A stretch of 64,000 bases of DNA from Clostridium sp. UBA4548. GTDB taxonomy: Bacteria > Bacillota > Clostridia > Clostridiales > Clostridiaceae. Position numbers and translations under genes: made by a program. Where the stretch lies: assembly GCF_002387895.1 (NCBI RefSeq), contig NZ_DGLI01000048.1, positions 24,116-88,115 of the forward strand, in the 5' to 3' direction. Shown piece after piece: positions 42,257-51,747 of the stretch; the stretch's first letter is position 1, and the number at the start of each line of letters is the position of its first letter. The notes beneath the pieces are model-generated. The model did not search any database. It was given only the letters and a program-made list of their open reading frames with translations, and was not told where the DNA came from.

Positions 42257-42658
42257 ATGGGGAGATTAAAATCTAAAGCAATAGGAATTGTGCTTTTGCT
42301 AGCATTTTTTCTAGTAGGGTGTTCTGGGGGAGGTTACAGAACCGTCATGTCCTCAGAAAATAGTACAAATAATAGAACTGAAATGACCTATTCAAGTTTT
42401 AAGGGAAGTAAGTTCACTTCATTAAAACTTAAACAGGGAGACATACTAGATTTAGATGTTGAGGTAGTTACAAGGGAAGGGAATCTAACAATATCTTTAA
42501 TTGATGAAGGTAATAAGGAATTGGTTAAGATTGAAAGCCCTAAAGAACCCGTGAAAAAAAATATAAAAGTTGATAAGGATGGAACCTATAAAATAAAAGT
42601 TGAAGGTAACCATAAAGGGAGCTATAAAATTAATTGGAATGTAAAAGCAGATGATTAA
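42257..42658 (+). CDS. Small lipoprotein of unknown function
   Basis: A 133-residue protein with a type II signal sequence and lipobox LVGC (Cys22) followed by SGGG. The mature part is a small beta-rich domain (FTSLKLKQGDILDLDVEVVTREGNLTISLIDE, then GTYKIKVEGNHKGSYKI), resembling emp24/GOLD- or PPC-like sandwich domains. No specific function can be assigned. SD AAAGGGG. Confidence 0.72.
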   Translation: MGRLKSKAIGIVLLLAFFLVGCSGGGYRTVMSSENSTNNRTEMTYSSFKGSKFTSLKLKQGDILDLDVEVVTREGNLTISLIDEGNKELVKIESPKEPVKKNIKVDKDGTYKIKVEGNHKGSYKINWNVKADD

Positions 42659-42683
42659 TAAGGTATTTGAAAATGCCTAAGGG

Positions 42684-42721
42684 AAATCTCGATAAGATTG
42701 TATATTATCGAGATTTTAATT
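42684..42721 (+). terminator. Terminator after the lipoprotein gene
   Basis: AAATCTCGATAA and TTATCGAGATTT form a 12-bp perfect stem, then TAATT. A-tract and T-tract make it usable in both directions. Confidence 0.8.
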
Positions 42722-43215
42722 ATTAAGATGTTAACTAAGTGTTTTTTACATAAAGAGTAAGGTGTTGATGGTAAATAGCAAACCTAAGTATAACTTTAAT
42801 TTTCATAGTAGATATGTAAGGTGAAAGTTAATTTTTAAAATTTTAAAATAACTTGTTATTAAGGGCTTAATAAGTACTTTTAAAATTGTTATTTTTATGA
42901 TTTTAATATATAATTAACTCATTAAATATATAAGTTGACACATTATTATTTATAAGTTACGAACTGTATAAAGTAGCTTACAATAAAAGGAAATATAAGT
43001 ATGTTTTATATACATTTTTAATTATCTTCTATATAGGAACTTAAATTAAGATAATTTATACAGGATCTTATATTGGCACCCTTAAGGGTTTTAGGGATGA
43101 ACAAAATAAGTTTTTACTAAGTAGGTCTATATTAGAAAGGTAAAAAGGTTACAGTAATTTATAATAAAAATTATTTTTTTGAAATAATTCTAAGATATAA
43201 TTTGGAGGAATTAAT
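42722..43215. other. AT-rich gene-free interval before xpaC
   Basis: No ORF with a ribosome binding site. A 12-bp palindrome ACCCTTAAGGGT at 43079-43090 is the only symmetric element. The promoter of the XpaC/TelA pair presumably lies here but cannot be fixed. Confidence 0.4.
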
Positions 43216-44406
43216 ATGGACAAGTGGGATTTTTCGAATTTAGGAGATGAAATTTGGTCTACAGTTCAAGATGCATTAAATACTAGAGATTTTACTAGAT
43301 TAAAAGATGAAATTCGTTATACTGCAGAAAATACTTTAAATGAAGTAAGAAATAGCTTTGGATCAAATTATAATGGAACAATGGATAGAGGCAATTATAC
43401 AGAGCAATGGTTTGATAAGCAACAAGTGATGAAAAATCAAAGTATTAATAATACACAAATTGCTAAAAAGCCTGCAGGAAATGTTTCTAGTATCTTATAC
43501 ATGGTATTTGGCTTTACTGGAACGGGATTATTTGGTGCAACTTCTTTAGTATATGGAATTATTAATCTTGCTTTGGGCACTTTTTCATCCATTGGTGCTA
43601 TTGGGTTTGGAGCTTTATTTTTACTATCATTAGGAAGTTTATCCATGGCTTTAACAGGGGTTAAGTTAAGAAAGAGAGTTAAACGGTTTAAGAAATATGT
43701 AAGACAGCTTAGAGGGCGTAATTACTGTTCTATCAAGGAACTAGCTTCTCATATTGGAGAAACAGATAAGTTTGTGGTAAAGGATTTAAGAAAGATGATT
43801 GACTTAGGAATGTTTCCAGAAGGTCATATTGATAACAATGAAACCTATCTTTTATTAAATTATGAAATCTACGAGCATTATCAAAGAACTCAAGATGAGC
43901 AAAGGAAACAAAGTGAACAAGAAGCTAGTAAACAAAGGGAAGAGGCAGAAAAAAGAAATGATCCTTCTCAAAGAGAAATTAGAGAGGCAATTGAAGAAGG
44001 TAGAAGATATATTAAAAAAATTAGGGAAGCTAATGATGCTATACCAGGAGAGGAAATATCAAGGAAGCTTTATAGACTAGAGATAATTACAGAAAAGATA
44101 TTTAATTATGTAGAGCAGCATCCAGAGCAGCTTCCAGCACTTCATAAGCTGATGAGCTATTATCTTCCGATTACACTTAAGCTAGTAACTAGTTATGAGC
44201 AGCTTGATGCTCAACCAGTTCAAGGGGAAAATATAATGACAGCTAAAAGTGAAATAGAGGATACCTTAGACACAATAAGTGGTGCTTTTGAAAAGTTATT
44301 AGATGATTTGTTTAGAGATATAGCTTTTGATATATCTTCAGATATTTCTGTGCTAGAAACCTTGCTTTCTCAAGAAGGCTTAACAGAAAAGGATTTTAAG
44401 AAGTAA
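43216..44406 (+). CDS. XpaC-like protein (5-bromo-4-chloroindolyl phosphate hydrolysis family)
   Basis: A 396-residue protein. A hydrophilic start (SNLGDEIWSTVQDALNTRDFTRLKDEI) is followed by two hydrophobic segments near residues 95-145, then a basic KRFKKYVRQLRGRNYCSIKELASHIG region with a small HTH-like fold, a charged Glu/Arg-rich helix, and the conserved XpaC-type C-terminus (YYLPITLKLVTSYEQLD). It is partnered with telA 43 nt downstream. The pair is linked in Bacillus to stress and toxic-anion tolerance, but its biochemistry is unclear. Confidence 0.85.
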   Translation: MDKWDFSNLGDEIWSTVQDALNTRDFTRLKDEIRYTAENTLNEVRNSFGSNYNGTMDRGNYTEQWFDKQQVMKNQSINNTQIAKKPAGNVSSILYMVFGFTGTGLFGATSLVYGIINLALGTFSSIGAIGFGALFLLSLGSLSMALTGVKLRKRVKRFKKYVRQLRGRNYCSIKELASHIGETDKFVVKDLRKMIDLGMFPEGHIDNNETYLLLNYEIYEHYQRTQDEQRKQSEQEASKQREEAEKRNDPSQREIREAIEEGRRYIKKIREANDAIPGEEISRKLYRLEIITEKIFNYVEQHPEQLPALHKLMSYYLPITLKLVTSYEQLDAQPVQGENIMTAKSEIEDTLDTISGAFEKLLDDLFRDIAFDISSDISVLETLLSQEGLTEKDFKK

Positions 44407-44449
44407 AGGTATCTAACTATGTGGATACTTCATATATAAGGAGGATATT

Positions 44450-45598
44450 ATGGTGGAGAATGAAATGAAAGATGGGATAGGTGAGGTTCCAACCTTAACC
44501 TTTGAACCCTTTGAAGAAGAAACTAAAATCGTGGAAGTACAGGAGAAAAAAGAAGAAGCTCCAGTACTTGATGATAGCTTCTTAACTGAAGAAGAAAAGA
44601 AAATGGTAGATGATTTTGCGGCTAAGATTGATATAACTAATTCAAATATGATTCTACAATTTGGAGTTGGATCTCAAAAGAAAATAGCTGATTTTTCGGA
44701 GACCGCTTTAAATAATGTAAAGACTAAAGATTTAGGGGAAATAGGAGGCATGCTTTCTGGTGTAGTATTAGAGCTAAAGAACTTTGATGCTAACGAAGAG
44801 AAAGAAGGCTTCTTCGGATTCTTTAAGAAAAGTGCAAATAAGCTAACTGCTATGAAAGCAAAGTATGATAAGGTTGATTTAAATATAAATAAGATTTGTA
44901 CTGCCTTAGAAAATCATCAAATGCAACTTTTAAAAGATGTAGCAATTCTAGATAAAATGTATGAACTTAATAAGGTTTATTTCAAAGAACTTTCAATGTA
45001 CATTTTAGCAGGAAAGAAGAAACTTGCAAAATTAGAAGAAGAGGAATTACCAGCACTAACAGAAAAGGCTAGAATAAGTGGACTTCCAGAGGATGCTCAG
45101 ACAGCTAATGATTTTGCAGCTTTGTGCAATAGATTTGAAAAGAAAATTCATGACTTAGAACTAACAAGAATGATTTCCATTCAAATGGCTCCACAAATTC
45201 GACTTGTGCAAAATAATGACACTTTAATGTGTGAGAAGATCCAATCTACTATTGTGAATACTATTCCTCTTTGGAAAAGTCAAATGGTTTTGGCTCTAGG
45301 AGTTGCTCACTCAAACCAAGCAGCTAAAGCACAACGAGAAGTGTCAGATATGACTAATGAGCTTTTACGTAAAAACGCTGAAACTTTAAAAATGTCAACC
45401 ATAGAAACTGCAAAAGAATCAGAAAGAGGAATTGTAGATATAGAGACAATAAGAGCAACAAATCAGTCATTAATTTCAACTCTTGATGAAGTAATGCGTA
45501 TACAAACTGAAGGAAAGCAAAAACGTAAAGAAGCTGAAATGGAATTAAATCAAATTGAACAGGAATTAAAAAATAAGCTTCTTAGTTTAAGAGGATAA
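44450..45598 (+). CDS. Toxic anion resistance protein, TelA family
   Basis: A 382-residue cytoplasmic, mostly helical protein. The family core is clear: VGSQKKIADFSETALNNVKTKDLGEIGGMLSGVV, later LTRMISIQMAPQIRLVQNNDTLMCEKIQS and VALGVAHSNQAA-like helices. TelA relatives were named for tellurite resistance, and the true role is probably in envelope stress. SD AAGGAGGATATT. A strong terminator closes the pair. Confidence 0.9.
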   Translation: MVENEMKDGIGEVPTLTFEPFEEETKIVEVQEKKEEAPVLDDSFLTEEEKKMVDDFAAKIDITNSNMILQFGVGSQKKIADFSETALNNVKTKDLGEIGGMLSGVVLELKNFDANEEKEGFFGFFKKSANKLTAMKAKYDKVDLNINKICTALENHQMQLLKDVAILDKMYELNKVYFKELSMYILAGKKKLAKLEEEELPALTEKARISGLPEDAQTANDFAALCNRFEKKIHDLELTRMISIQMAPQIRLVQNNDTLMCEKIQSTIVNTIPLWKSQMVLALGVAHSNQAAKAQREVSDMTNELLRKNAETLKMSTIETAKESERGIVDIETIRATNQSLISTLDEVMRIQTEGKQKRKEAEMELNQIEQELKNKLLSLRG

Positions 45599-45614
45599 GA
45601 ATAATTTTATTATA

Positions 45615-45652
45615 AAAATGCCACCATAATTCGATTTATGGTGGCATTTTTA
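45615..45652. terminator. Terminator after telA
   Basis: AAAATGCCACCATAA and TTATGGTGGCATTTTT pair perfectly around TTCGAT-type loop bases, with A- and T-tracts built into the arms. Confidence 0.9.
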
Positions 45653-45753
45653 TGCGGAACAATACTTCCAATATTTACAAAGCTATCTTAAGGTGCTATA
45701 ATTATTTTTTAAAATCAGGATATTTTTTATTAAAAAAAGAAAGGAGAGATATT

Positions 45754-45969
45754 ATGAAGAAAATAATATATTTGTTTGGAGAAAACAAATCCTACGAAGA
45801 TTACGTAAGACCACATAGTTTGAAACATTATGAACTAAGAATATTAGATAGAAGCTGCCAAGTAAAAGCACTAGATAGAAACACAGTTTTAATAAAGAGA
45901 CATATATATAAGTTAATAGGATTTGGGGAATACCGTAAAACAGTAAGAAAGCTAAATTTATTGTTTTAG
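45754..45969 (+). CDS. Small basic protein of unknown function
   Basis: A 71-residue ORF from ATG 45754 with a good SD (AAAGGAGAG at 45739-45747); the frame is open further upstream without a ribosome site. The sequence (MKKIIYLFGENKSYEDYVRP, then RILDRSCQVKALDRNTVLIK) is basic, with alternating hydrophobics, and fits no family I recognise. It lies alone between a terminator and an MFS gene. Confidence 0.5.
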   Translation: MKKIIYLFGENKSYEDYVRPHSLKHYELRILDRSCQVKALDRNTVLIKRHIYKLIGFGEYRKTVRKLNLLF

Positions 45970-46051
45970 GGTATTTTTTTATGCTCTTAAGTAGGAATAA
46001 AAAAGCCAATAAGCATGAGTATTATTAATTATTAATTGGGGGGAAGGGTAA

Positions 46052-47341
46052 ATGAAAGAGGGTATTATAAATAAGGAAAATCATAAAAGGGGATTAGGAA
46101 AGTCGAAGGATAATAAGAGAGAATATGAAAAAAGGGTGAGTGAAAAACTATGGAATAGAAACTTTACGCTATTACTTCAAGGGCAAGTGATATCTGTTTT
46201 TGGAGATAATATTTATGATATCGCACTTCGCTTTTGGATTCTTGCTGAAACTGGTTCAGTTGCTTTAATGGGGGTATTAATGGCAATTACAATTATACCC
46301 AAGATATTAATTTCACCCTTTGCTGGCACATTTATTGATAGGCATGATAGAAGGAAAATATTAATTGTTTGTGATGGTATTAGTGGTGTTACTATTCTTT
46401 TCATTGGGATAGCAGCAGTAATGAATTTTCTACAAATATGGATGATTCTTATAGCAGGAATTATTGTTGATGTATGCAGGTGCTTTTTTTATCCTACTAT
46501 AAATTCATCTATACCTGATGTTGTTTCAAACTCTAAACTGATAAAAGCAAACTCTATGTTTGAGCTAGTAAGTTCGGTTAATGAAATGGCTGGATACGCA
46601 TTAGGTGGTTTTTTAGTAAACCTTATTGCAGTACCTTTATTATTCATATTTAACGGAATAACTTTTTTATTATCAGGGATTGCAGAATATTTTACTAATA
46701 TACCAAAAATTCAAGAGGTTTCGCAAAGGTTGAATTTTATGGAAGATATGAAAGAAGGAATAAGATATGTTAACAATTTAAAGGGCCTTAAATACCTTTA
46801 TATAACCATAGCATTTTTGAATTTTTTCGCATCTGTGTCAATGACTCTAACATTACCTTGGTTTAAGGTAAATAATGAACTTGGGATTGAACTATATGGG
46901 GTTGCAATGGCTATAAATACCCTCGGTATGTTTATTGGTTTCACTATATTGTCCTTAGTTGAAATAAAAAAAGAAAAAAGATTTTTTGCTTTCATTACAA
47001 GTGGAATATTAGTATCTATCACTATGATTCTTTATTCTCTTACATTAAATCCTTACTTGATTTTTATCTTGTTTTTTATTGATGGATTAAGTTTAGCTAT
47101 AATGGGGTCATTAATTCAATCAACTATGCAAAGCTGTGTATCTCCAAATATGAGATCTAAAGTCTTTGGATTTAAAAATGCTTTATCATCTGCATTAATG
47201 CCATTAGGTATGGCTCTTGCTGGTGTGTTAGGAGAAATAGTAAATATGAACCTTATTATACTTGCTGATTATGTGCTATTCCTTATATTCTTTATATATC
47301 TTAGTTTTTTATCAAGTGTAAAAGAAATAATTAATGGATAA
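46052..47341 (+). CDS. MFS transporter (macrolide-efflux-like)
   Basis: A 429-residue 12-segment exporter. A charged 35-residue N-terminal extension precedes the first segment (LWNRNFTLLLQGQVISVFGDNIYDIAL). The inter-segment motif FAGTFIDRHDRRKILIVCD is the MFS motif A, and YPTINSSIPDVV is typical of the MefA/drug-efflux subgroup. The substrate is unknown. SD GGGGGGAAGGG. Confidence 0.85.
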   Translation: MKEGIINKENHKRGLGKSKDNKREYEKRVSEKLWNRNFTLLLQGQVISVFGDNIYDIALRFWILAETGSVALMGVLMAITIIPKILISPFAGTFIDRHDRRKILIVCDGISGVTILFIGIAAVMNFLQIWMILIAGIIVDVCRCFFYPTINSSIPDVVSNSKLIKANSMFELVSSVNEMAGYALGGFLVNLIAVPLLFIFNGITFLLSGIAEYFTNIPKIQEVSQRLNFMEDMKEGIRYVNNLKGLKYLYITIAFLNFFASVSMTLTLPWFKVNNELGIELYGVAMAINTLGMFIGFTILSLVEIKKEKRFFAFITSGILVSITMILYSLTLNPYLIFILFFIDGLSLAIMGSLIQSTMQSCVSPNMRSKVFGFKNALSSALMPLGMALAGVLGEIVNMNLIILADYVLFLIFFIYLSFLSSVKEIING

Positions 47342-47415
47342 ATAATCTTAAAGGTAAATTAATTATCAAGTTGTATGTGCAAGGCTTCAATAGATATAAA
47401 ATAAGTCTATTTTTA

Positions 47416-47443
47416 TAGTTAAATGTAAAAAATAGATTATAAT
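47416..47443 (+). promoter_or_regulatory. Recurring promoter block, copy 3
   Basis: TAGTTA, 16-nt spacer with AATGTAAAAAATAGAT, TATAAT, 72 nt before the GNAT ATG. Confidence 0.5.
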
Positions 47444-47514
47444 GTATATTATAGAAAATAAGGGTATCTTTATAAAGTTTATTTTTTATAGGATATAAAA
47501 AGGATGGGGAATAG

Positions 47515-48408
47515 ATGATCTTAAGAAATATAAATAAAAATGAAATTGATTCAGTTATTAAGGCTACTACACCAGAGAAAAGCTCCTTTAAGGATATATT
47601 AGAATCCTGGATTAATGAAGGAATAACAAGGTTAGAATGGTGCTTTGTTGTTGAGGATCATGGTAACATCTTAGGAAGGCTAATATATGGTGTCTTTGAC
47701 AATAGTTTAAAAATGTTAGATATATGGATGAAGAATTTTAATGATGAAACGAAGGAAAAATTACTAAGTGACAGTTTAAAAATAATGAAGGTAAAAGGAT
47801 TTAATAATGTAGAATGCCATCTTTATTCTGATAAAAATAACTTTCAACAATATGTAAAGGCTTTAACATCAGTCGAGTTTAAAGTTACTCAAGAAAAGAA
47901 AAGCTTTGTTTGGGAAGAAGGAATTATTAACAGCTTATCAGGAGATTTATATTTCAGTACATTAGAACAAATTGGTTCAAATGAGTTTATTAATGCAATT
48001 GAAAAGGTTACAGTGGGAACTTTAGATGAAGACGATTTAGCATGGGTAAAAGAGTTTGGAAGTAAAGAAGCTGCAATAAAATATTTCAATCTACTGAAGG
48101 ATATTGACTATACTGAAGGTTGGTGGAAATTAGCCTACAATCGGGAGCAAGAACTATTAGGTTTAGTAGTACCACAAAGATTGACAGAAGGTATTGGTGG
48201 TATTAACTACATTGGTGTAATTCCTGAAAAGAGGGGACAAGGCTATATAAACCATTTGGTTATAGAAGGAGTCAAAACTTTGAAGGATAACAATATAAAA
48301 AAGGTAATAGCAGATATTGATGTTAAGAATTACCCACTATACAAAGTTCTTCAAAAGCAAGGATTTAAATTAGATTGTACCATGTTAGTACTAAAATTGG
48401 ATTTATAA
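47515..48408 (+). CDS. GNAT-family acetyltransferase
   Basis: A 297-residue protein with a C-terminal GNAT domain (GGINYIGVIPEKRGQGYINHLVIEGVKTLKD, motif A) and an N-terminal half that also looks like a degenerate acetyltransferase lobe. The substrate is unknown. The SD is weak (AAGGATGGGG). Monocistronic. Confidence 0.8.
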   Translation: MILRNINKNEIDSVIKATTPEKSSFKDILESWINEGITRLEWCFVVEDHGNILGRLIYGVFDNSLKMLDIWMKNFNDETKEKLLSDSLKIMKVKGFNNVECHLYSDKNNFQQYVKALTSVEFKVTQEKKSFVWEEGIINSLSGDLYFSTLEQIGSNEFINAIEKVTVGTLDEDDLAWVKEFGSKEAAIKYFNLLKDIDYTEGWWKLAYNREQELLGLVVPQRLTEGIGGINYIGVIPEKRGQGYINHLVIEGVKTLKDNNIKKVIADIDVKNYPLYKVLQKQGFKLDCTMLVLKLDL

Positions 48409-48492
48409 GAATGATTTTATAAAAGTAAGTAGGGGGAAGTATTGCTGAAAAAAAGAAGTGAGCATGAGTATATAGGGGACTTCTAGCATAAA

Positions 48493-48521
48493 ACATATTT
48501 CACTTTAAAAAAGCATAGCTT
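48493..48521 (+). promoter_or_regulatory. Candidate sigma-E promoter of ytrHI
   Basis: ACATATT (48493-48499), a 14-nt spacer, and CATAGCTT (48514-48521), compared with the sigma-E pattern GHATRTT-N14-CATACAHT. It lies 36 nt upstream of ytrH, whose Bacillus homologue is sigma-E controlled. Confidence 0.5.
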
Positions 48522-48556
48522 ATATAGAAATCAATTTAAAAAGAAAAGGAAAAACT

Positions 48557-48895
48557 ATGAATAACTTTATTTCAAATATATTCTATAGCTATTTTATTGC
48601 TTTTGGAGTTATGTTAGGTGCTTGCACTTTTGCAGGTGTTGCAGCAATGATAAACAACCACCCACCATTAAAAACTATGATGGATTTCGCAAGTTCTGTT
48701 AAGATATGGGCAATAGCTACTGCCTTAGGGGGAACTTTCACTTCCTTTCAAGTTTTGGATGAAGGCGTTTTTAAAGGTGAAGTACGATTAATGATCAAAC
48801 AAATTGTATATGTTTTAGCGGCATTATTGGGAGCTAATCTTGGGTATTACACCTTGAAGCTTGTGGAGAGGTGTGGTGAGTTATGGACAAAGTAA
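48557..48895 (+). CDS. ytrH: Sporulation membrane protein YtrH
   Basis: A 112-residue membrane protein with three hydrophobic segments, starting MNNFISNIFYSYFIAFGVMLGACTFAG as in the YtrH family. In Bacillus it is made in the mother cell and needed for efficient spore formation. It overlaps the next gene by 13 nt. SD AAAGGAAAA, with a sigma-E-like promoter upstream. Confidence 0.88.
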   Translation: MNNFISNIFYSYFIAFGVMLGACTFAGVAAMINNHPPLKTMMDFASSVKIWAIATALGGTFTSFQVLDEGVFKGEVRLMIKQIVYVLAALLGANLGYYTLKLVERCGELWTK

Positions 48896-49335
48896 AAAAA
48901 GAGAGGTACTTTTTCTTTCTTGTCACAGGATTTCTTCTAGGTGGACTTATAGGAATAATATCATTTAGCACTTTTATTAGTTATAGAATAGACCAATATC
49001 ATCACAAGATTAAAACTTTAGAGTCAGAAATTGCAGACAAAGATGCTCGGTTAGAAAAACTTGAAGAAGTCATTAACAAAAAGAAACTAGTTGTAAAAGA
49101 GGTTGAAGTTACCTTAGAAAATGAAAATGATGAAATAGCTAAGATCACATTGCAAAAGCACATTAAAGAAAAGCTAGATAAGTTTATTGGTAAAGAAGTA
49201 AATAAACTAGATGGAGATATGCTTTGGGAAGTTGTAGATAAGAGAATTATGAAAATAAAAGATAAGGAATATAAGCTAAAGGTAAGTAAACTTATGATTT
49301 CTGAAACTATTCATATCTGGGTACAAGTTCAGTAG
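48883..49335 (+). CDS. ytrI: YtrI-like sporulation membrane protein
   Basis: A 150-residue protein: one N-terminal membrane segment (FFFLVTGFLLGGLIGIISFSTFI) followed by a coiled coil (IKTLESEIADKDARLEKLEEV) and a small mixed domain. Position, topology and overlap with ytrH identify it as the YtrI partner, though sequence conservation of YtrI is low. Sporulation role by context. Confidence 0.75.
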   Translation: MDKVKKERYFFFLVTGFLLGGLIGIISFSTFISYRIDQYHHKIKTLESEIADKDARLEKLEEVINKKKLVVKEVEVTLENENDEIAKITLQKHIKEKLDKFIGKEVNKLDGDMLWEVVDKRIMKIKDKEYKLKVSKLMISETIHIWVQVQ

Positions 49336-49495
49336 TAATAAAGCTGTGTGGATGGAAATTAAAGAGCAATAAAAAAGTAGGTTTAGATATATAGGAAATA
49401 TTATAAAGAAAAATAATAGGGTCACACCCATATTTAAGGTATGAGATTTAGATATCACATATGAGAAGTAAAAAATTGTTAGAGAGGTATCAACG

Positions 49496-50497
49496 ATGAG
49501 TTATATAGAAAAATTAAAAGTTGGTGATTCAATTGGAATTTTTTCACCATCAGCACCAATAACATATTTATGCCCTAAGAGGTTCCAAAGGGCAAAGAAA
49601 TATTTAGAAGAAAAAGGCTTTAATATTATTGAAGGAAATCTCACAGAAAAGCACGATTTTTATAGATCTGGTGGAATAAAAGAAAGGGCAGAAGAGCTAA
49701 ATAATTTAATTAGAAATCCAGAAGTAAAATGCATCATGTCTACAATTGGAGGAATGAACTCCAATTCTATTTTACCTTATATAGATTATGAAGCCTTTAA
49801 AAGGCATCCCAAAATAATTATTGGGTATTCTGATGTTACTGCAATTTTACTTGGCATATATGCACAAACTGGAATAAGTACCTATTATGGGCCTGCTTTA
49901 GTTGCTTCCTTTGGAGAATTACCACCATTTGTTGAAGATACATATAAATATTTTAAAGATATTGTTATTGATACAACAATGATTCCTTATAAGTTTAAGA
50001 TTCCAGACTATTGGACTGAAGAGTTTATTAATTGGGAAACGCAAGATAGAGGTAAGGCAAAGAGAGAGAATCAATGGATAACAGTACATGAAGGTGTCAC
50101 TCAAGGTAGAGTTATAGGTGGAAACTTAAATACAATGCAAGGAATATGGGGTAGTAAGTATATGCCTGAAATAATGGATGGAGATATACTCTTTATAGAA
50201 GATTGCTTAAAGGACATTGCAACCATAGAAAGAAGTTTTTCTCATTTAAAGGTAAATGGAGTTTTTGACAAGATTTCTGGAATAATTCTTGGTAAGCATG
50301 AATCTTTTAAAGATTTAAATACAGGCAGAAAACCTTATGAAGTATTATTAGAAGTTTTAGGGGATAAAAAATTGCCTTTTATTGCAGAGTTTGATTGCTG
50401 CCATACACATCCAATGATGACTTTACCAATTGGAGCAAATATTGAACTTGATGCTACAAATAGGAAAGTGTCTATTATAAAAGATTGGCATAAATAA
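49496..50497 (+). CDS. S66-family LD-carboxypeptidase / MccF-like
   Basis: A 333-residue serine peptidase of family S66. The nucleophile Ser is in IIGYSDVTA, the catalytic Glu in LFIEDC and the His in CCHTHPMMT. The opening GDSIGIFSPSAPI and the CIMSTIGGMNSNSILPYIDY motif match the MccF/LD-carboxypeptidase group, which cleaves peptidoglycan tetrapeptides or microcin C-type antibiotics. The longer insert around residues 165-200 favours MccF-like. SD AGAGAGG. The next gene (metallophosphoesterase) starts 32 nt later. Confidence 0.85.
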   Translation: MSYIEKLKVGDSIGIFSPSAPITYLCPKRFQRAKKYLEEKGFNIIEGNLTEKHDFYRSGGIKERAEELNNLIRNPEVKCIMSTIGGMNSNSILPYIDYEAFKRHPKIIIGYSDVTAILLGIYAQTGISTYYGPALVASFGELPPFVEDTYKYFKDIVIDTTMIPYKFKIPDYWTEEFINWETQDRGKAKRENQWITVHEGVTQGRVIGGNLNTMQGIWGSKYMPEIMDGDILFIEDCLKDIATIERSFSHLKVNGVFDKISGIILGKHESFKDLNTGRKPYEVLLEVLGDKKLPFIAEFDCCHTHPMMTLPIGANIELDATNRKVSIIKDWHK

Positions 50498-50529
50498 ATT
50501 ATAACTAGGTAAGTTGTGGAGGAAATGTT

Positions 50530-51303
50530 ATGAGAATTGCAGTAGTTAGTGATATACACAGTAACCATATTGCTTTTGAAGCAGTTCTAAAAGATATAAG
50601 CACTAAGGAAATAGATAAGATTTTCTTTTTAGGTGATTATGTTTTTGGAGGTTACGGATCCAATGAAACTGTGGATTTGTTGATGAGTTTATCAAAGGAT
50701 AATAAAAAACACTTAATCATATCAGGTAATATTGATGAATTAATAGCTCCAATCGAGGAAGAGGCGGAGTGGATATATCCAGTAAATAAACAAATATATA
50801 AAGATTTAGGGAGCAACAGAGTGAATTTTCTTAAATCTCTTTCAAACAGTGCTTTATTTGAAGTGGAAGGAATTAAAATAAAGTTATGTCATAATCCATC
50901 GGAGATTGAAATGTTCATATCAGTTGATGAATTACGGAAAGAAAGAAATCAGCCTAATATAAAGGGCCTCGAAGAAATTGCAAAGTCCATGGATAGTGAT
51001 GCTTGCATTTTTGGTCATTATCATTTGTTTATGGATGAGGAGATAAATGGGAAAAGAATTATATGTCCAAGCTCTGTTGGAATGCCATTTAATGGGGATT
51101 CAAGAGCACAATATATTATTTTAGATGTTTCTAAAGGAAGCATTACTACAACTAGTCAGTACGTTGACTATGATAGATTAAAATTAGTGAAAGATTTTGA
51201 GGAAAAGGGGTACTTTGAGAAATATTATAATTGGTCTACAGATATAGTTACAACTATATTAACAGCGCATAACTACATAGGTACAACACAACTTAGAAAG
51301 TAA
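50530..51303 (+). CDS. Metallophosphoesterase
   Basis: A 257-residue calcineurin-like phosphoesterase. Metal ligands: DIHSN in VVSDIHSN, GDY in FLGDYVFGG, SGNIDE, a His in LCHNPS and GHYH in IFGHYHLF. The substrate is unknown; relatives of this size hydrolyse diadenosine polyphosphates or phosphodiesters. SD GGAGG. Followed 15 nt later by a TIGR04076-type gene. Confidence 0.85.
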   Translation: MRIAVVSDIHSNHIAFEAVLKDISTKEIDKIFFLGDYVFGGYGSNETVDLLMSLSKDNKKHLIISGNIDELIAPIEEEAEWIYPVNKQIYKDLGSNRVNFLKSLSNSALFEVEGIKIKLCHNPSEIEMFISVDELRKERNQPNIKGLEEIAKSMDSDACIFGHYHLFMDEEINGKRIICPSSVGMPFNGDSRAQYIILDVSKGSITTTSQYVDYDRLKLVKDFEEKGYFEKYYNWSTDIVTTILTAHNYIGTTQLRK

Positions 51304-51318
51304 GAAGGTGATGACAAT

Positions 51319-51564
51319 ATGTCGAAAGTTAAGTTAACAATTATAGAAAGTAATTGTAGATCTGGACATCATAAAAAAGATGATTCATATATAGTAGAGG
51401 ATACTTGTGCACCAATATGTCATGAACTATGGAATAGCATTTATCCAAGTATATATGTATTATTAAACGGCGGAACTCTAGACTATGGCAATAGTAAAGC
51501 AACAAAATTTCAAGCGAAATGTCCAGATGGTGGTAGAGTAGTAATACTAGGTGAACTCTTATAG
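51319..51564 (+). CDS. TIGR04076-family protein
   Basis: An 81-residue protein with three conserved cysteines (NCRSGH, CAPICHELW, KCPDG) and the WNSIYPSIYVLLNGG core of the TIGR04076 family. Its function is unknown; metal binding by the cysteines is plausible. SD AAGGTGATG. The last gene before the opposing GNAT. Confidence 0.78.
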   Translation: MSKVKLTIIESNCRSGHHKKDDSYIVEDTCAPICHELWNSIYPSIYVLLNGGTLDYGNSKATKFQAKCPDGGRVVILGELL

Positions 51565-51687
51565 AAAGTTTAGATAATAACTGAAAGATATTTGGATTGT
51601 GAGAGTATTTTTGTGCAACGGGTTAAACGTTCTTTATAATAGAGCAGAAAGCGAGATTATATTGACTGAAAGAAGAGGGAGAAGTTT

Positions 51688-51713
51688 TATGGAGGCTTTA
51701 AGGCCTCCATTAT
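51688..51713. terminator. Terminator between opposing genes
   Basis: ATGGAGGC and GCCTCCAT pair around TTTAAG, with TTTT in front and TTATTATA behind. It probably serves the minus-strand GNAT gene at 51748 as well as the plus-strand unit. Confidence 0.75.
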
Positions 51714-51747
51714 TATACATATTCTAAGTATAGGTTTACTCACATAA

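Noticed and set aside
43862..44080. 72-codon plus-strand ORF inside xpaC
   Set aside because: It is a shadow of the charged coiled-coil stretch of xpaC in another frame, and the xpaC frame is supported by family motifs.
45652..45753. Upstream extension of the 71-residue protein
   Set aside because: It begins within the telA terminator. The only ribosome site is in front of ATG 45754.
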